Shown: positions 61,069-64,000 of the stretch, one piece after another
How positions within the stretch are numbered: position 1 is the stretch's first letter
Layout: each line of letters begins with the position of its first letter
Assembly (NCBI GenBank): GCA_002710685.1
Contig: PALD01000037.1
Location: 124,001-188,000, forward strand
Origin: Cytophagaceae bacterium
GTDB taxonomy: Bacteria > Bacteroidota > Bacteroidia > Flavobacteriales > Flavobacteriaceae
DNA: 64,000 nucleotides
Direction of reading: 5' to 3'
Program-made: the position numbers and the translations under genes
Notes under the pieces: generated by a model
What the model saw: only the letters and a program-made list of their open reading frames with translations
Database searches by the model: none
What the model was told of the DNA's origin: nothing

Positions 61069-61491
61069 TCAAGCTTTTTTCCTCAACTCATCGCGTATCT
61101 CGATAAGTAGTTCTTCTTGTGTGGGCCCCTTGGGAGCAGCCGGTGCAGCTTCTTCTTTTTTCTTGGTCTTTTCATAGCCTTTGAGCAGCCAGAAAATCAC
61201 AAAGCCTATGATGATAAAATCAATGATGGCCTGCAAGAAGTTACCATAGGTCAATATGGCGCCCCCGGCCTCAACGGCTTCCTCCACGGTGGCATAATCG
61301 CCCCCATCTAGTGAGAAAAAGAGGTTGCTAACGTTTTGACCGCCCATCAACATACCTACTACCGGCATGATGACGTCTTTTACAAGTGAACCTACAATCT
61401 TGTTAAAGGCTCCGCCTATGATTACGGCAGTTGCCAGGGCTATGATATCGCCCTTCATTAAAAATTTTTTAAAATCAGAAATAAAAGCCAT
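61069..61491 (-). CDS. mscL: Large-conductance mechanosensitive channel
   Basis: A 140-residue channel subunit. The N-terminal [20 protein letters not shown], first helix [20 protein letters not shown] and second helix [22 protein letters not shown] are diagnostic; a charged C-terminal helix follows. Homopentamer that opens under membrane tension on osmotic down-shock. Normal length. Confidence 0.95.
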   Translation of the reverse strand: MAFISDFKKFLMKGDIIALATAVIIGGAFNKIVGSLVKDVIMPVVGMLMGGQNVSNLFFSLDGGDYATVEEAVEAGGAILTYGNFLQAIIDFIIIGFVIFWLLKGYEKTKKKEEAAPAAPKGPTQEELLIEIRDELRKKA

Positions 61492-61566
61492 GTTGGTTGG
61501 TTTTTGAAGTTATGATAAAGGCTAAGTTAAAAAAATTACCTCCGTATTTATTACAAATATTTTTAT

Positions 61567-62664
61567 TTATTCCCTGATGATCCGTAAAACCCGTTGAGAA
61601 ATTGCCGTCAACAGTTCGTATGGAATACTGCCTATCGTAGCTGATAACCTACTAGCACTGGAAAGCTTGCCAAAAACCTCAACCTCGTCCCCCTCCTGGC
61701 AATCAATCTCGGTTACATTTACCATAATCATGTCCATGCACACATTGCCCACGATTTCGGCCTTCTTACCGTTTATGTAAACATAGCCCTTGCCCTTGCC
61801 ATAAGCACGTGATAACCCATCAGCATGGCCCAGTGGGATGGTGGCTGTCCTCATTTGCCTTTCGGCAAAAAAACCCCGGTTATACCCCACGCTTTCTCCT
61901 TTTTCAATGGTGTGTATTTGAGAAATCACAGATTTTAAGGAAGCCACGGGAATGAGGTTTTTATCTTCCTCAGGATTGTTGCCATAGCCGTAAAGGCCTA
62001 TGCCTGCACGCACCATATCAAATTGCGCCTCGGGAAAATTAAGAATGGCCGAGGTATTGCTCTGGTGTAAAAAAGGTTTGTAATCCAGTTTTTCTAGCAT
62101 GTGGGAGGCAATCTCTTTAAAATCTGAAATTTGTTTTAGGGTAAAATCACGCTCGCTTAGATCTTCGCTGGCCACAAGGTGGGAGAATAGCGACCTTACC
62201 ATTATCGCATCAGTGGCTGCGAGGGTTTCAAGTATCTTAGGTTCATCTCCTTTTTTAAAGCCCAGCCGGTTGAGGCCGGTGTTAAACTTTAAATGTACGG
62301 GATAGTTTTGTTGCTGTTTTGCTTTCGCGGAAGCGATAAACCCCTGCAATACCCTAAAGCTATACAGGTTGGGCTCAAGGCAGCGTTCTATGATGGTGTC
62401 AAAGCCACTGGGCTGCGGGTGCAGCACGAGTATGGGTGCGGTAATGCCGGCGTCGCGCAGGGTGACGCCCTCTTCTACAAAGGCAACGGCAAAATAATCA
62501 ACGCCCAGGGACATGAGTTTTTGTGCCACGGCCGCAGGTTCACTGCCATAGGCATAGGCCTTTACCACCGCCATGAGTTTTACGCCGGGCGTCAACTTTG
62601 ACCTTAGATAGTCAACATTGTGCTCCAGCGCCGTAAGGTCGATTTCAAGAATGCTCTGCGGCAT
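61567..62664 (-). CDS. alr: Alanine racemase
   Basis: A 365-residue fold-type III PLP enzyme that makes D-alanine for peptidoglycan. The PLP lysine is K35 in VVKAYAYG; the C-terminal catalytic tyrosine region is GYNRGFF and the VCMDMIMVNV stretch is present. Here it is a free-standing gene, not fused to murF as in many Bacteroidota. Its ATG directly follows the tdk stop, so the two are translated together. Confidence 0.95.
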   Translation of the reverse strand: MPQSILEIDLTALEHNVDYLRSKLTPGVKLMAVVKAYAYGSEPAAVAQKLMSLGVDYFAVAFVEEGVTLRDAGITAPILVLHPQPSGFDTIIERCLEPNLYSFRVLQGFIASAKAKQQQNYPVHLKFNTGLNRLGFKKGDEPKILETLAATDAIMVRSLFSHLVASEDLSERDFTLKQISDFKEIASHMLEKLDYKPFLHQSNTSAILNFPEAQFDMVRAGIGLYGYGNNPEEDKNLIPVASLKSVISQIHTIEKGESVGYNRGFFAERQMRTATIPLGHADGLSRAYGKGKGYVYINGKKAEIVGNVCMDMIMVNVTEIDCQEGDEVEVFGKLSSASRLSATIGSIPYELLTAISQRVLRIIRE

Positions 62665-63306
62665 CTATTCCTTGGGTTTTGAGGGGTCTATTTGCTGGGC
62701 ATCCTTCACGTCCATCTGTTTTAACCTGTCGCGCAGCATGGCCTTGTAATATGCGGCCCGGCTCAAGGGTTCGTACTCTTCGGTCTCGCCCAGGAGCACA
62801 AGTTTGTCATTGGCAGATTTTCTGTAGCTGTATTGCGCGAGGTTGCCCGTGCGGGTGCACACGGCGTGTACCTTTGTCACATACTCTGCAGTGGCCATGA
62901 GCGCGGGCATGGGGCCAAAGGGATTGCCCTTGTAGTCCATATCAAGGCCAGCAACAATGACGCGCACACCGCGGTTTGCCAGGTCATTGCACACCTTTAT
63001 GATCTCATCGTCAAAAAACTGCGCTTCATCAATGCCCACCACATCACAATCATCTGCGAGGATGGGTATGTTTGCGGCTGCGGGCACTGGTGTCGACCTT
63101 ATTTCATTGGCATCATGAGAGATGACGAGTTCATCATCAAAGCGGGTGTCAATGGCAGGTTTGAAGATCTCAACCTTTTGTTTTGCAAATTTTGCACGTT
63201 TGAGCCTGCGTATAAGCTCTTCGGTCTTACCGCTAAACATGGAGCCACAAATGACTTCAATCCACCCAAACTGCTCTTTATGATTTACGGTATTTTCAAG
63301 AAACAT
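62665..63306 (-). CDS. tdk: Thymidine kinase
   Basis: A 213-residue type II thymidine kinase of the salvage pathway. P-loop [15 protein letters not shown], catalytic base region [14 protein letters not shown] and the lasso with [14 protein letters not shown] are present. The first zinc-binding CxxC of Gram-positive enzymes is missing; only one lasso cysteine is visible, so zinc binding is doubtful. First gene of the tdk-alr pair. Confidence 0.95.
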   Translation of the reverse strand: MFLENTVNHKEQFGWIEVICGSMFSGKTEELIRRLKRAKFAKQKVEIFKPAIDTRFDDELVISHDANEIRSTPVPAAANIPILADDCDVVGIDEAQFFDDEIIKVCNDLANRGVRVIVAGLDMDYKGNPFGPMPALMATAEYVTKVHAVCTRTGNLAQYSYRKSANDKLVLLGETEEYEPLSRAAYYKAMLRDRLKQMDVKDAQQIDPSKPKE

Positions 63307-63361
63307 TTTGTACTTTTCAAAAACATAAACGGCAATAGTGCCGTTATAGGTACGTGCCGGG

Positions 63362-63369
63362 CAAATTTA
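63362..63369 (-). promoter_or_regulatory. Candidate -7 box (TAAATTTG) for tdk-alr
   Basis: TAAATTTG on the minus strand, 55 bp before the tdk ATG. No clear TTG at 19 bp. Confidence 0.4.
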
Positions 63370-63501
63370 GGAAAACAGCATCTAGGTATGAAGTTCATCG
63401 CACCTCAAATTGCAGTTTTTATTTAAGTAATAAAACCCAGGGTTTGCCCACGTCAATTTTAAATAAATAATGTTACTTCCTGCACCCCAAACTAAAAAGT
63501 T

Positions 63502-64000
63502 ATGAAGAAAGAGTTAAAAGCAGAGCTCGTGAGCATCGCCCATAAAATCCTTAAAATGGGCAACGATCCAGACTATGCCACCATGCAGGCCCAGACCAAG
63601 AAACTCTACGATACTCTCGCGGTCCTGGCTTTCGCCGAAAGGCACTTTGACGGGATACAGCCCAGTATAGGAAAACAGGAAATCATTGAGGCACTGCAAG
63701 AAAAACCGGCTGCAGAGGTACAAGAAATCATTGCCGAATCCCACATTGAAGAAAAAGTTGAGGTAGAAGCACCTGCCAGCCCGGTTGACGAACAACCCAT
63801 GGAGCAGGAACTTGAGGCCGAGCCCGAATATGAAGAGCCCACCATGCGTATCGAGACCGATGCTGAACGCGTGGCCAGGATAGCCCGTGAAAACCAGGAA
63901 CGTTTTGAGGCAAACAAGCGCCGCAAGGAAGAAGAAGAACGCCAGCGCCAACTGCGCCATGAGCAAAAGAAAAATGACGAGTTCCTTTTTGAGCCCGTGA
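63502..64000 (+). CDS. Coiled-coil protein of unknown function (C-terminus cut by window edge)
   Basis: An open reading frame from ATG 63502 to the right edge with no stop (166 codons). It begins MKKELKAELVSIAHKILKMG, continues with a small helical domain (LYDTLAVLAFAERHFDG), an acidic Glu/Pro-rich linker (about 70-110) and a strongly charged helix rich in Glu/Arg/Lys (about 114-160) likely to form a coiled coil. I do not recognise the family with certainty. It is divergent from tdk. It contains the palindrome CTTTCG-C-CGAAAG (63629-63641). Confidence 0.8.
   Translation, partial: MKKELKAELVSIAHKILKMGNDPDYATMQAQTKKLYDTLAVLAFAERHFDGIQPSIGKQEIIEALQEKPAAEVQEIIAESHIEEKVEVEAPASPVDEQPMEQELEAEPEYEEPTMRIETDAERVARIARENQERFEANKRRKEEEERQRQLRHEQKKNDEFLFEPV

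Noticed and set aside
62833-63426. 197-codon open frame on the plus strand across tdk
   Set aside because: Antisense to a fully recognisable thymidine kinase; no promoter or family match.
1-64000. CRISPR array, rRNA, insertion sequence or prophage
   Set aside because: No regularly spaced repeats, no transposase, integrase or phage structural gene, and no rRNA-like sequence were seen on either strand.

Overview
This window looks like chromosomal DNA of a marine member of the Flavobacteriaceae (Bacteroidota). The evidence is the -7 promoter boxes of the TAnnTTTG type, several with a TTG exactly 19 bp upstream; flavobacterial core families of unknown function (DUF5687, DUF4254, DUF6427, DUF6341, DUF6909, DUF4837); a SprE/PorW gliding and type IX secretion lipoprotein; a type B C-terminal sorting domain on a 1355-residue surface protein; a one-protein hybrid two-component system; and three S1 sulfatases. 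I see no rRNA, CRISPR array, insertion sequence or integrase.

Layout. 1-8.0 kb is housekeeping: truncated sprE, an ABC exporter pair, a PaaE-like reductase, a GT9 glycosyltransferase with DUF4254 and DUF6427 proteins, DUF6341 and purD. 8.1-20.7 kb is a surface polysaccharide cluster: a CapK-like ligase, GT2, an initiating sugar-phosphate transferase, a DUF115/MptE-like protein, two O-antigen ligase/polymerase-type membrane proteins, a flippase, a four-gene set (2-hydroxyacid dehydrogenase, HAD phosphatase, HpcH/HpaI aldolase, NeuA-like cytidylyltransferase) and a Wzz-like protein. Its middle is visibly more AT-rich than the flanks. 20.7-30.1 kb is conserved core: DUF6909, GH3, M23 peptidase, tatA, DUF4837, an MltD-like transglycosylase, a LolC/E-type permease, rbfA and mce. 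A CAT-anticodon tRNA (30.2 kb) precedes a sulfated-glycan utilisation locus (30.4-42.1 kb) with two overlapping sulfatases, the hybrid regulator, a GH2 enzyme and a third sulfatase, but no SusC/SusD pair. 42.6-47.0 kb carries the large type IX secretion substrate and a small PID-CTERM-like protein. The rest is core: ribE, pdxA, DUF177-rpmF-fabH-accB-accC, an FAD oxidoreductase, a LuxR-type and a LytTR regulator, an ABC ATPase, an S9 peptidase, asd, mscL, alr, tdk and the start of a coiled-coil protein.

How the parts work together. The polysaccharide cluster plausibly makes a lipid-linked repeat unit (initiating transferase, GT2, DUF115 protein), activates a CMP-linked keto- or hydroxy-acid sugar (aldolase, HAD, dehydrogenase, cytidylyltransferase), flips it and polymerises or ligates it. 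The sulfatase/GH2 locus plausibly desulfates and cleaves a sulfated algal glycan when the hybrid regulator senses a fragment; a 61-bp block is shared by the upstream regions of its two structural transcription units.

Most notable observations: (1) an O-antigen ligase/polymerase homologue with an inserted beta-sandwich-like domain of about 170 residues; (2) the aldolase-based CMP-sugar gene set; (3) the shared 61-bp block; (4) many short dispersed palindromes (TTTGGCnnnnGCCAAA and relatives) inside and between genes; (5) a paired TGTCATGAA repeat with 21-bp pitch next to the LytTR regulator.
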